Below, piece by piece: positions 11,187 to 23,500 of a stretch of DNA of 64,000 nt. The translations under genes were made by a program, and so were the position numbers. The stretch spans positions 558,001 to 622,000 of the forward strand of contig OY727100.1 in the NCBI GenBank assembly GCA_963402885.1, read 5' to 3'. Source of the stretch: Antedon bifida (Eukaryota; Echinodermata; Crinoidea; Comatulida; Antedonidae). The notes beneath the pieces are model-generated. The model was not told the origin of the DNA. It saw only the letters and a list, made by a program, of their open reading frames with translations, and ran no database searches. Within the stretch, counting starts at the first letter, position 1; every line of letters starts with the position of its first letter.

Positions 11187-14100
11187 ATGACCTCTTCACC
11201 TAAGAAAGATACTGCTTCATTTGCGGAGGTGACCGTAATCGACTCGCAATACAACCATTTCCGAGACTATGTTGACATCATACGAGTTTACAAATGCAAG
11301 CTGTGTCCGTTCTGCAGCCCTCTGGAACATGTCATCACCAGTCACATGTCAAAGGAGCACTTCCCTCGAAGATGCTTTCTGTGCAAGCAGTGTTTGTTCG
11401 TTTTCGAGAGTCGTGAGCAGTTGATAGAGCATATCGAAGCCGGGCACGGTACACAGACATTGAATTGTAGTTTTGGTGAACAGACTCCTCTCGGTAGCCC
11501 GACTCAAACGTTGCGTCTGAGTGGTGTATATCAAGGAGATGAGAGAACGGGGAAGAGATCGTTGGATGATGGCGGTGTTAACGGACAATCAGTTACCTCT
11601 AGTACAAGCAACCTTGCAAACATTCCTGATGAGTCTGCAGCAACATCTAATCAAACAAATCAAAATGTGAGTTTAAGATGAATTTGAATTTATTATTTAT
11701 TTATACTGGGTGACCTCTTCAGTCAAAGACTGGTCTCCCAGAGGTCCCAGTTAAAAGATGAAATCAGTACTAGCCCTGATTTTGAATTACAATGCAAATG
11801 ATACTAGCCCTGATTTGATTTAATTCATTTCAATACCAACCATACCATACATAAACAAAAACAGATAAAAACAAAATAAAAAACACATTTTGTATGGTAC
11901 TGTATGATAGCCCTCTAAAGGGTACAACATGAGGCGTCCCTGATTTTAAATTACAATGCAAATGATACTCAGCATACTATAAGTCTAGGTCCTTATTTGG
12001 AAGCAGTGTGACAGTATTTAGATTCTTATTTGGAGGCAAACTAAGTAGCTCTTTATGAGAAGCGTGATTTCATGTTTTTTTTTGCATCCAAACTGTAAAA
12101 TCCTTTAGATCCCATGAGAGAGCGGCTAAGCATACCGTTTCTATAGTAGTAAATTCAATGCAGGACCATTATAGTAACAGTTTTACTAGCTATTAGCGGT
12201 CTAGCGTTTGACTTTAAAAGCTTTACATGCAACATTCGTAATGCTCATGTTATGTTGTCCTTCAGATCTGACATTTTGTTTAAATTTAATTGTAAATTCA
12301 TTTAATAAAAAATAGATTTAGATTTTTAAAAAGATTGGTTTTTTTTAAAAGTAAATCATACAAGTTAAAGTTCAAAAAATAGTTTCACCCTATTACTAGC
12401 TTCAGAAAAACCAGAACATACATTCCACCTATGGAGAAATTATTCAGTTTTTATTTATCACAAATTGTATTTTTCCAAATTTGTTTGTTATAATCCAGAT
12501 AGCATGATGCAATTCCTAAGAAATACATTTCTTTTCAATTTTCCTTGATATGGTTAATACACCTGAACTATAGCTATAATAGTTTTCTTAGCTAGACAAA
12601 TCAAATTGCTTTAATTCCAATTAAAGTACACCTACTACTTTCATTCAAAGGTTATGTCCTTAAAAGGGACTTCCCCGTTTATCCCCATACAAGCTATGAC
12701 ATCATTTTCTGATTTGTATTGTGTGAAAAAATCATGACAAACCCTTCTCTTTACATTTCACACTATAGCTTCTAAATCATAATGATTTGTGAAAAAGAGT
12801 TTTTACCACATTTTGAGGTTATCCAGAGGTGGGGTTCACTATTTTGGGTTAAATTTAATCTTATTGAAAATCAAATTGAAAAACTTTGAAATGGCTACAG
12901 TAGATGAAATCTAAATATTTCCTAAAGTAATTGCATTCATTCATTCATAAGTGGAAAATTACTTCCATTTCTTGTCATTTGCATAAAATATACATATCAA
13001 TTTCAAGATTTCCTGATTATAAACAGAATAATGTTTATACCTACAATTGTATCATGAACTTTAAATGGCAGTAATGGAAATATATAAAATATTATTTCCA
13101 CTTTTATTGTCCAAATTCTACAAGAATAGGCAATCACTCAACAATGATAAGTTTTTGCTGAAAAAAGTTTAAGCACATTTATGTATCATGTAACTACGAT
13201 ATAACAAAATATTTTTTAAAAAACTGAATTACTGTCTCTTTTAAAACTTGTTCACATGTTTATTTTTAGGATGGTCCACTTTCAAGTCCGGGTGAAAATG
13301 AGATAGTTCTCCGCAGACCACCGTCGCCGCCGCAACCCGTGTCACAAAACTCTCCACCAAACTACTGTACCAGTAGCAGTCAAGAAACTAAAGGTAGGAA
13401 CACTGATAAATCTAACTCTGGACAACTTATGGGCTTGGGTGTACGAAAGATGTTACAGCGACGACACAGTCTTGGTGGTAGTCATCCTGCTTCTGAGCTG
13501 CGAATGGGCTTCTTCGGCAAAGCTGTTAAAACGGAACCAGTCAGCCCAAAAGAATCTTCAACTATTCCTACTCGGGAGGAAGTCAGACCTGGGAATAAGG
13601 ACATTGCATCAGCAGATAGTTTAACTGACTCCAATGAGAGGGAGTCAACGTCTAGAAGCAGTATGGTATCTTGTCCAGATGATTTAAAAACAAACGAAAG
13701 CGAAATTCACATTGCACTACCCGTCCAACGGGATGTCGCTGTTGTTAGAGGAATCCCTTTCCGACCAGAAGCAACGGAAAATGTTAAAAATGATAAATTC
13801 CAAGATGGTATGGAAGTTGAAATACGGGAGAGAAGAGGTGCCGCATCACCTTGTGAGGAGCAGCAGCAGCAACCAAGAAATTCAACTGATTTTATATTTA
13901 ATGATACAGTTTCAAAGTTGCAAACACTCCCTAAGGCCGTGTCAGCTCTGGAACTTGGAACAAGCACAGACCTGATAACAAATACAAAGCTTGATACAAG
14001 AAATGACTCAAAATTGTACCAAAGAGATAAACCGCCATCATCATTAAGAGATATAGTTAGTCATGTTATGGAAAAACATCGGCATAATAATGAAACTGCA

Positions 14101-15309
14101 CGGCGACCAGCCCCAATTCCATCTCAACGATCGGTTGATTTCTCAGGACAGTTACCTGGAGTAGATTACCATGGGCCTATAAAGACTAGGCCTAGAAGTT
14201 ACAGCATCACTGAAGGAGAAATACCCAGCTTCCATAACCAACACATTGAAACGTTAGATAATTCTAAAGAAGGATTAAGGGATGAATTTCACGGACATTC
14301 AACCGACTTAAAACAGTATGGTCAAGCTGGACGTCCTCCAACCGGTGCAATGCCACTCTGGTATCCCTACCATCAACAAACACCAGAGCGAGACCAAGAG
14401 AAGATACCAAGAATGGTGCCTTGGCCTTTTCCGGGGCACTTTCCCCACGTTAATCCATCTCTGACCTCTGCTAATGTTTCCACACCAAAGCCACCGGAGG
14501 AGTCTGTTTTATACCGCTACTTACGTAATAATCCTCACATGAAACGCCGAAGGAATTCTATCGGAGTCATGAATCCAGTAGAAGCAAACAGAATGAGTCT
14601 GCCGTGGCCAACTCAGATACCTTCGAATGAGATGGTCGCAAGATTCGGACCTGTAGCACAAACTCACATGCCATGGGGAACAATACCAGGATTTATGCAT
14701 GGGTATGGACTTGGAGATAAGGTGCATTCACCTAATGCGATAGCTAAACACGGTAGTCAAGTTTCACCAAACAGGTTTGGGGAATATTTAGCAGATATGG
14801 AGCGGAAAGAAGGTAATCAGTCAAACAATTCAGACCAGACCAGCAGCGAAGGAACTCAAGATTTAGCTCAGGTTGATGACATCACTAGACAAGTGAATAG
14901 TGCCATTCGTAGCACCGGAGGATTTTATACTGAACAAAATGTAGATGATGGCGGCAACGACTACGATGTTGATGATGAGGAAAGCAGATCGGATGACGGT
15001 CGGAAACGCAGTAGGAAAAGCACGTTCAATATTTATCGGGAAATTCCGGAGAGGAAACGTAAGCTTGATAGAGTTGAGGAGGAGAAGATAAAAAAGAGTT
15101 ATAATGCTGATGGTAGCTTTGATTACTTTACACTGACAGGGTGGAAAGCGTATAAATGTGAGCTGTGCAAGAAACGACGATTTAAAACAGCGTCGGAGTT
15201 AGAAGATCACAAACGATTAAAACATTCAGGGGACTTGAACCAAAAATCACGTAAACTAGTCTTTCATGCGGTTCACGTTGATGAAAATGAATTTGATGAA
15301 TCAACCTGA
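11187..15309 (+). CDS. C2H2 zinc-finger protein, 839 residues, 2 coding exons
   Basis: Probable nuclear DNA-binding or regulatory protein; the orthologue is not recognised. Exons: 11187-11666 (donor GTGAGT; the exon begins at about 11146 after TTTCGTAG, so 5' UTR is included) and 13270-15309 (after TTTTTAG), joined in phase 0. Start is the ATG in ACAATGACCTC; two upstream ATGs open very short frames. Visible fingers: residues 37-58 (C37, C40, H53, H58), 66-87 (C66, C69, H82, H87), and a lone third finger near the C-terminus, about 790-812 (YKCELC ... HKRLKH). Between them are some 700 residues of low-complexity, Ser/Pro-rich sequence with a short Gln run, an RRHSLGG phosphosite-like motif (S227) and VKTEPVSP (residues 246-253), a fit to the phosphorylation-dependent sumoylation pattern. 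Basic clusters GRKRSRKS and ERKRKLD could be nuclear signals. Fingers widely split to both ends are unusual. Confidence 0.85.
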
Positions 15310-18242
15310 TGAAACATTAAAGTGTTTAGTTTTGTTCTTGAAGAAATTTCTGTGAAGAGAATACGTAAAGGAACTATAGGAAGCGGCAGATACAGTAGAT
15401 GAAGAGTACAGTCAAAATTGTTTAGAATTGGCGAAACTTTTAGAGGAAATATGTCGAAAAGAAGAAAAGTATTTTTTGTAGAAACGTAACGAAATTTGAG
15501 ATGATTTTATGTATAAAAGATTACATGTAAATTATGTAAAATGTAGATGATAATTTGTGTAGTATGTTTTGAGAGCAGTTTTCTTTTTTCAATGCAGCTG
15601 TTTGCCAATGTCTGCCATACCAAATATGTGGATTTTTTTAATCCAAAAAGTTTGTAAACATATTTTGAACTGAATGTAAAATAAGATGCTATGCTTTAAT
15701 GTTCAAACATTTGGTTTGAGCAAATGTTTTTTTTATGTGAACGAGCGAGTGTGAACAGATAGTAGAAGTTTGGCTTACTGTGTTGTAGTAGGTTGTTGCG
15801 TACAAAGTTGTTTACTGTAAAACCAATATAGCACAAGTACTTTTTGTATTAGGTCTTAAATACCTTAAATGCATCCAATCCAATATTGATTTTAAATCAT
15901 TTTTAAAACTGATTTAATGATATCATTTTTAATAGTGATCCTATACATTTGATATGATAGTATTATACTATAAAATAATAAAGAGGCTGTGTAAAGATTC
16001 ACAAATGTGGGTTTAGACGATTCTTTTTCAGAATGAAGATATTGTTATTAGTATGTTGCTATTCTATCAGTGAGGTACTTATATTTGTTAAAGTCTTGAT
16101 AATCTTATATAGGAGGACCCAGTCTCTTTATAAAAGTAAGCACTGTGACTACATATTTGTACAGTAAATTATACTTTAATCTGTTCCTCATATTCCAGTT
16201 CAAAATCAATATTAAATAGATTTCATGTCATTTCTTCCATTGTCATATTAATTAAAAATGTCATGATGTAACACCTGGCCTAGAAACTAATTTAACTTGT
16301 GATATTCTGATATGTGTATGCTATGAATTTTGATTGTTACCGGAATTCATTATTTTAAAAGTTTACTGAAATATTTGTGTACTGAAGTAAATTCATTTAT
16401 TAGACTCAAACTCAAGGAATTGAAATATGTGTTTATACCTGCCCTTTTCAACAAATCTAAAAACAAATATTATATTGTAACTCACGAGGTACTGTACTAT
16501 TTGGAAAACAGACTGATGCTTTCTGATTTTTGAACGAGAATTATTTTAACAAGAGTGACTAAAATCCAAGAAACAGACCGATGTCTTCTGTGCTGAGGAT
16601 GTACACAAGGCTTAGGCCATGAGGTTGAGAGAAATCCTGGTACTGTGAGGCAGAAGGGGACTTTAAGCAAGTGTCTGTAGAAACTAAGCTTGGTTAAAAC
16701 CAGCGTAAAGTTTGGGAATATTTGTTTTATTGTTTTAATTGTCGCTGTATTTCAAGTGTAATATTTTAGATTATTTTGTGTCCTGTAATTTGTATATATC
16801 AGCTGATTTGTGGGTTGATGGGTACAGGATAAGTACAGGATAAAATGAAGAAGGTGATGTGTCAAAGGTCACTGAATTTATTTTGGTCTTAAAATTTACT
16901 GAGTCATCAGCTACAGTATATTGACCAAGAAACGGCTATAGAATTGTAATAAAGTTGTATGTCAGATACCGGCTTAGTAGTTACAGAATTTTATATCTAG
17001 ATATAAAAAAAAACTCAGTTGTTACATAGAGGTATAATAAAATTATTTTGTACCTCCATACTTGATCCAACATGGGTTTGGTGAAAGTGAAATTGTACCG
17101 GTTTATGGTGATACAGACTGACAATTTAGAATGAACTTGTGTTTGTCGAATATTTTGTAGGAATGTAATATTCCGTAAAGATGGCTTCCTAGAAAAGTTA
17201 TAGCAGAGGTTAAGTGACTGTTGAGCCACAAACAGCAAATGGTGAACATTCCATATAAAACAAGAGAACTCGGAATCACTATCAATATTGGGTTCTTTAT
17301 GTATTTTAATGTAACACTTAAGTGTCAAAAATATTATTACAAATTTATCATAATACATTTCTGGAAATCGTTTTACAATTTTTAAAGTAATTTGTCAGCT
17401 GCCGCTCTTTGATGGATTTCTTTTAAAGTTTTTCCAACTTTAGAAGTCCTTGATTGACTGTTTAAGGTGGTGTCGTAGATAATTATAGTTTATCAAAAAG
17501 CTCAAGTCCTAATTCTACTATGTTGTCAGAAGTTCGGTATTAGCAAAATCACCCCTTTAACACTTCGGTGTCAATCAATCTTACGGAAGTTAGAAAAAAC
17601 TCTCAAAGAAGTCCGTCAAAACCGACAGCTGATGGTTATAAATACATTTTAAAAATGTACCATTATTTTTTTTAACACAGTGCATTTGATTTGTTGTGTA
17701 TAATCGTCAGATATTTAAAAATATGTATTATATGCAAGTGAAACTTTTTGTGTCACTAAAACATATTCGGTCTTAAATTGGTGTAAAAATATTTAGTATT
17801 GAGTACAGTCACCTATACCCAATAAAAGTCAATTTTAATATAATATGTTGATTGTATTTTAAAAAATGAATTCAAATTATAAAAGAATACATATTTTAAC
17901 CCAAAGAATTGTAAGAAAAGAATATAATTATTTTTATGAAAAGGGTTTTACAGAATGTTTTGGGGTTTACCATAATGTGTAAAATATTTTACAAAAGTTG
18001 TATACATTTGTTATGTACAGGTGGATATTATGCAAATAAAGCTTGCTACTTACACAGTATGCAGGTGTTTCATTACTTTGTAAATTTCAGTGTTTACCTA
18101 AACTCAAAACCTTGTTCACGTCAAAGCAAATTCTCAATTTTTGGCAAACATACAATTATTAAAAAAAAGATTGCACTTCAAAGAAAGTATTTGATTTCAC
18201 AAAATTCTCTGTACTATGTCTCCACATATGACATATGTCCAG
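15310..18242. other. 3' UTR and downstream flank of the zinc-finger gene
   Basis: AT-rich; candidate poly(A) signals AATAAA at 15977-15982, 16948-16953 and 17821-17826, so the UTR may be long. No other coding exon recognised; short open frames here look like chance. Confidence 0.4.
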
Positions 18243-18386
18243 TATGATAGGCAAGTTCTATAATAGTGTGTCACATATTTGTGTGGGATGCACCTGTAAT
18301 ATGTTAAGGTTAAGTTTGCTTGTGGCCTATTACAGGCATCACATTTGATAACATATGTCACTGTATCATAGAATTTGCCTATGATA
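18243..18386. repeat. Foldback element with ~34-bp imperfect inverted repeats
   Basis: Left TATGATAGGCAAGTTCTATA and right TAGAATTTGCCTATGATA are inverted copies; a TGTGTCACATAT segment mirrors ATATGTCACTGTA further in. About 144 bp, non-coding, MITE-like; only one copy seen in the window. Confidence 0.5.
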
Positions 18387-18829
18387 TAAATTATAGATAC
18401 AGTAACTAAAATCAGCTACTGTATGCATCTAAAACAATGTATTTGTAGAAACCTTTGATACATACATCCTGTTTTTAATATTTCAAAGTTCACAACAAAC
18501 ACATATGTTATTTTTGCCATATTTTCTATTGTTTATAGAACAATAGTCAAACTCATAACAAATGAATAATTGAATAACATCATTCATGAATTAATCCTTG
18601 GGTTTAAAGTTCTTATTGTCTATAAATACTGTAATGGTGCGCCATGGTTTTAAAGTGTAAGTGCTTGAGAAAACAGGTCCATACTTAAGTACAAACCTAG
18701 AGAGTGTGTACGTACTGCAGTAGAAGTCTACCTGTTTTAATTCTTTTCAGTTTTTATGATGGTAAGTATCACAATAATTAGTTTTAATACTAGTAATTAA
18801 CTTTGGTAACATTGTATTATTTCACCCAC
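18387..18829. other. Non-coding, nothing recognised
   Basis: AT-rich sequence; no supported feature. Confidence 0.35.
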
Positions 18830-19020
18830 AGTACCCATCCTTCCCCTTCCTTTTATTTTGTTTCTTTGCACTCCCCAATTGCCCTATTTCATCCCCATTT
18901 TTCTTTTGCCACTCCCAGTTTCCCTTCTCTATCCTCCTTTCTCCCTCTCTATCCTTACCCTCTCCTCTCTATCCTCGTTTCCCCTCTCCATCCCCCGTTT
19001 CTCCCCCTCTCTTCCCCAAA
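18830..19020. repeat. Polypyrimidine tract
   Basis: About 190 bases almost wholly C and T on the + strand, built from TTTC, CCCTCTC and CTATCC variants. The Ser/Pro-rich open frames across it follow from composition and are not a gene. Confidence 0.7.
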
Positions 19021-19939
19021 TATTTTTCTTATTTACCCACTGATAACCATCACATATAGCTCATATCAACTTACTAGCATATTGACTTTAATGTCTGATT
19101 ATAGACATTATACACATCCTCTGTCTGTATTAAATGTTTGAAAATAGGAACCTACTGTTGTATAGATACAAAGTAAACACTTCCTCAAAAGCGGAACAAA
19201 GTCCATAAAATGTCGAACAGAATTCAATGGTTTTGTTCACCTACTATATTGGTTTTGACTGTATTAATAATAGATTGCAATCTTTATGTGTTGTTATAGA
19301 TAAAGATTCAACATATACATTTGATTGCTGTTTTCATACAAATTCTATAGATGAAGTGGGCCGTGTGTGTTGTATTGTACTTCGTTGAGGAATTTGCTAT
19401 CTATTGAGTTGAGGTAATATTTGATGTTTTTTTTATAGGTAAGGCTTTAGTTATCAATGCAAAGTATTTAGGCAAACTAAGGCTTGGTTGTAGGTTTACA
19501 GGTAGGTTTTCATTGCTTGCTTTTTTATTGTTACAATAGGCTGAAATGGTATGCTATACAGATCCTACATACTGTATAGTAAACTATATCTATGGCTATA
19601 AAAAGTACTGTGATAGAATTGTACAGTGTTGGTCTATATTGAAGCCCATATGGTGAGACTCAAGAACATCTGTGTACTGTAGATAAGTGCATGTTTATAC
19701 AGATTCAGTTCGTCATATTGTCATTCAATTCTTTACAATAGTTTATTGTTTAGTTTTCTATCCGGTGTTTGTAGGCTCTACATTGGCTAGATGGTGAGTC
19801 CTGTATCATACATAGTGTAGTAAAACAAACTGGAGGAGCCTATCGTACTAAAACCTCTGCATTAGTTCCTTTACAGTCTTATCCTCCACAGTATTTGTCA
19901 ACCAGGTACTTATTTAAAGCTTAGTTTTAGTCATTTTGT
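19021..19939. other. Non-coding, nothing recognised
   Basis: AT-rich sequence upstream of the transglutaminase gene; untranslated first exons of that gene could lie here but cannot be pointed to. Confidence 0.35.
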
Positions 19940-20012
19940 TGTGAATTGAACCCAGGTCTTTCTTGTGTAATCAAGTGTCCTAACCACTCGGCTCTTACAG
20001 AGTCTCACAATG
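19940..20012 (-). mobile_element. tRNA-derived SINE head (Pol III A and B boxes)
   Basis: On the minus strand, AGCCGAGTGGTTAGGAC (19979-19993) has the form of a Ser/Leu-type tRNA A box. About 31 bases later, CTGGGTTCAATTC (about 19943-19955) has the form of a B box. The spacing is right for an internal Pol III promoter but there is no full cloverleaf, so a tRNA-derived SINE is more likely than a tRNA gene. The body boundary towards lower coordinates is not clear. Confidence 0.55.
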
Positions 20013-20571
20013 ACATGAATGTACACATTCATGTGCAAGTACAGATGAATACTAATCCTTTTCAATCTCCATCTTTTACTAATCTGTTTTAAAGTTCATC
20101 TGAAATCAGGATATTTACAAAGGAGCATTTAACTGTATTTGCAACTCTATGTTATTTGAAAGGTAATTTGACCACATTTGATAAACATATGTACGGATCT
20201 ATTTATGATAGGGACTTACTATCATCAACAACATGCGTTTCAATGTCATCTGTATTTTCATCAATTTCTCATTCAAATGAATACTTTTTCGTTAATATCG
20301 TCAATTGCTATTATTTTCATTAGTATCAATTTTATTATCATCATTGTTATTATAGTTTTAGCATTTTTAAAGTTTTTTTTATGATAATAAATGACGTATA
20401 AATCAACTTTATAATCATTATTAAAATAATAAACGTAATTTGTTCTATTAACATTTTGTAAACTGATGAAATCTTTTTCCTTCTTTTTTAATTGCCCCAT
20501 GAATTAAGGATGAATTAAATATATTGATTGATAATTTACATGATCATCCAATACTGTATTTTTTCTAGATC

Positions 20572-23500
20572 ATGGGTAACCAGCCTTCCAGTGACAAGAG
20601 CAATAATGGGTCTTTAAGTAAAGACTCGCCACTTAGGAGATCAAACTACTTTAGAAAGAGTAATTTCCGCAGTGGCGGTCGAAGAAAGAAGAAGCATGCG
20701 TCACCAGGGACCCCCACCAAGACAGGGTCTCTTCGTTCATCTCTCAAATCATCAGGCCCAGAAAAAAAAACTTCACCAGGTGAGTATACTCATCTCTAAG
20801 TAAGCCTACCTGTATTATTGTTGGTCAATAGTCGACACACCCATTCCATAAAGGCTTTTGTCAGTACCCCACTTTTTTTAAATAAATCAAATTTGAAAGT
20901 AATTTCTTCTTTCCAATGTTAAATCTGAAGATATACAGTATGTAATTTTGAAACCTCTTCCCTCACGTTCCACCCAAATCTAAAAACTTAAAGTTTCATG
21001 TAAATTCTGCTTGTTTTCATTATTTTAGAACTGATAAATGGACCTGTTGCTAACCGTTTCCATAGTGACAATGGAAGGATGTCTCCAAGAAAGCTTGAAC
21101 CATGGAAGCTGGAAGCGCCCCCAGACACAGGTACAGGCTTTTAGGAATTTGTCATGTAGAACCTGAAATACTACATTATGCTCTGTTGCATGTTATGTGC
21201 CATAAAATGTTTATTTGATTATAAAATTGTAACTTTTATTTTCAGGTGGGCAGTTGTTTGTGAAAGCAGTTGAGCTCCATTGTCTGACCAACAAAGGGTT
21301 CCACAGCACAGAGGAATATCAAACAAAAGATTTGATCATCCGCCGTGGTCAGGATTTCCAGATTAGTGTGCTGTTAGACCGTCCATTTCAAGAGAACACT
21401 GACTTTATTACCATACAAATGAGAACAGGTATTGTGTCTCCTCTACTACTTGTTCGTATCATTTAGTTTAAGAGCAAATCCATACTCATACATTTGCCTG
21501 AAAATGGGTAACAATTTGGTAAATTTAAACAAATAACTTTGTGGTCATTTAAATGCTGTTAAGCTCTGTCTACACTATCAAACTTTATGTGACAAAAAAT
21601 GTGATATGCCCATATATGGACACGATGATGTCATATCACTATCACTACCAATAAGGTCTTTTTTCAAAGAACTTTTATATTAAACAATATTCCAATTGAA
21701 GAAAGTGATTAAGGATTTTATTAGAAGAAATCACACTTTTTTTTGTCAAACTAATTTGATAGTGTAGACAAAGCTTTATAAAATACAATATTTCTATTTT
21801 ACAGGAACAGTTCATAAAATTAGTGACGGCACTTTAGTTCAAATACCAATGGTAAAAGAATCAAATAAAAACAGTTGGAATGCTACAATAAAGAGCATTG
21901 AGAATTGCTGTTTAACCTTGATGATATGGTGTCCGGTAGCAGCACTAGTTGGACGGTATAGGTTGATGATGAAAACAAGAGTACAACGAGAAGGACTTCC
22001 AGAGAGGTCATTTATATATGAACAAGAAGAACCTATCTATATACTGTTTAATCCCTGGTGTGAAGGTAGTGTAATCTCTCTATATATATTTACTGAGATA
22101 TCAGTATATCTATATATTTGTATTGAGATCTGGATATCAATTAAAAGAAGTATAAATTCGTTTTTCTTGTAATCGATGAAGAAAAATATTCTATAAAGCA
22201 ACATTTGTTTTTAACCCAAAACTTTTTGATTATTTCAAATTTTTTAAAGTTGTTGGTCAATTTCTGTTCTGTTCTGTTCTGTTGGTCGATTTTTTTTTTT
22301 TACGGGGAGGGGTTGCGGTTGTTGGTAACCACCTGGTTGGTATTTCATCACCTTTTATATTTCTGTCTCTTGTATTTGGCAGAAATTAGAATTATGATGA
22401 ATCCATTTGAACAATACCAATTAAACCGACTATTGTTTTTAAGTAGAATATTATTCATTGTATTGCACATACATACAGATTATTTTCATTATATTCAGAG
22501 TAGAGCATTCTGAAATCACTATATTTGATTAGAAAACCCATCATAGAATAATACATTCATTATATTTTAATGTAATAACTATTATTGCTTTGTTAATAAG
22601 TAGAGTTCACCAAATCTTAAATGAAACAATTTCGGTAAAACTTGATTACAATTGATCAGCAATATCCTAGTTCAAAGTGCAGCATTAAACCCTTTTATTG
22701 TTATTGAGTATATAAACGCTATTATGTAAATGGTATACAGAAAGTAATACATAAAATATTGTAAGTAGGTTAGGGTTACCATGTGGAAAAGTAATACAGA
22801 TATAATAATATACAATTAAATACGATAAAATTCCTAATGCATAATTCAAAATTAATGAATAGTTCTTGTACCAAAATTTGTCTTACCACAAAACAAAGCC
22901 TTCTAACTAACTTTTTAAAATTCAAGGGTTAAAAGCAGAGCTTCTAGTTGATGAAATATTTATTATTTATCTTTCAAAATTGTCTGATTCATAGATGATG
23001 CTGTTTATCTCAGCACAGATGTTGAACGCAAAGAATATATTCAATGCGATACTGGTTATATCTGGTTTGGAACTGCCAAGCAACTCAGAAAAAGAGCTTG
23101 GGATTTTGCTCAGGTTTGTTTTAACTTGTCTTGTTTTCTTAACTATATTGGACAAAGTTGTCGAAGCTGCTTAAATAATCATGCTGGTAACAACATTATT
23201 AATTGCAAATAATCAACAACATTTTAATTAAAATGAAATTAAACTTCTTTTTTTTCAGTTTGATGAAGGAGTTCTGAGGTGTATGATGTTCATGATTGAA
23301 TCTAGAGTCAAAGTTGCATCACGAAACGATCCAGTTAAAGTCTGTCAAATTCTATGTGATGTGGTAAATATCAATTTATGCACTAATTATTGGTCAGTGA
23401 TTATCAGTAATTATTCATTTGTGATTTGTTTCACAGGACTTGTCTTTTAACAAATTGACACATTTAGATGTGTTATACAGTATGTATGTATCTTAGTGTG

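Noticed and set aside
18803..19141. Ser/Pro-rich 112-codon open frame
   Set aside because: It follows the polypyrimidine tract; composition explains the frame and there is no domain.
19940..20012. Functional tRNA gene
   Set aside because: A and B boxes are present but I could not fold an acceptor stem or anticodon arm; a SINE head is more likely.
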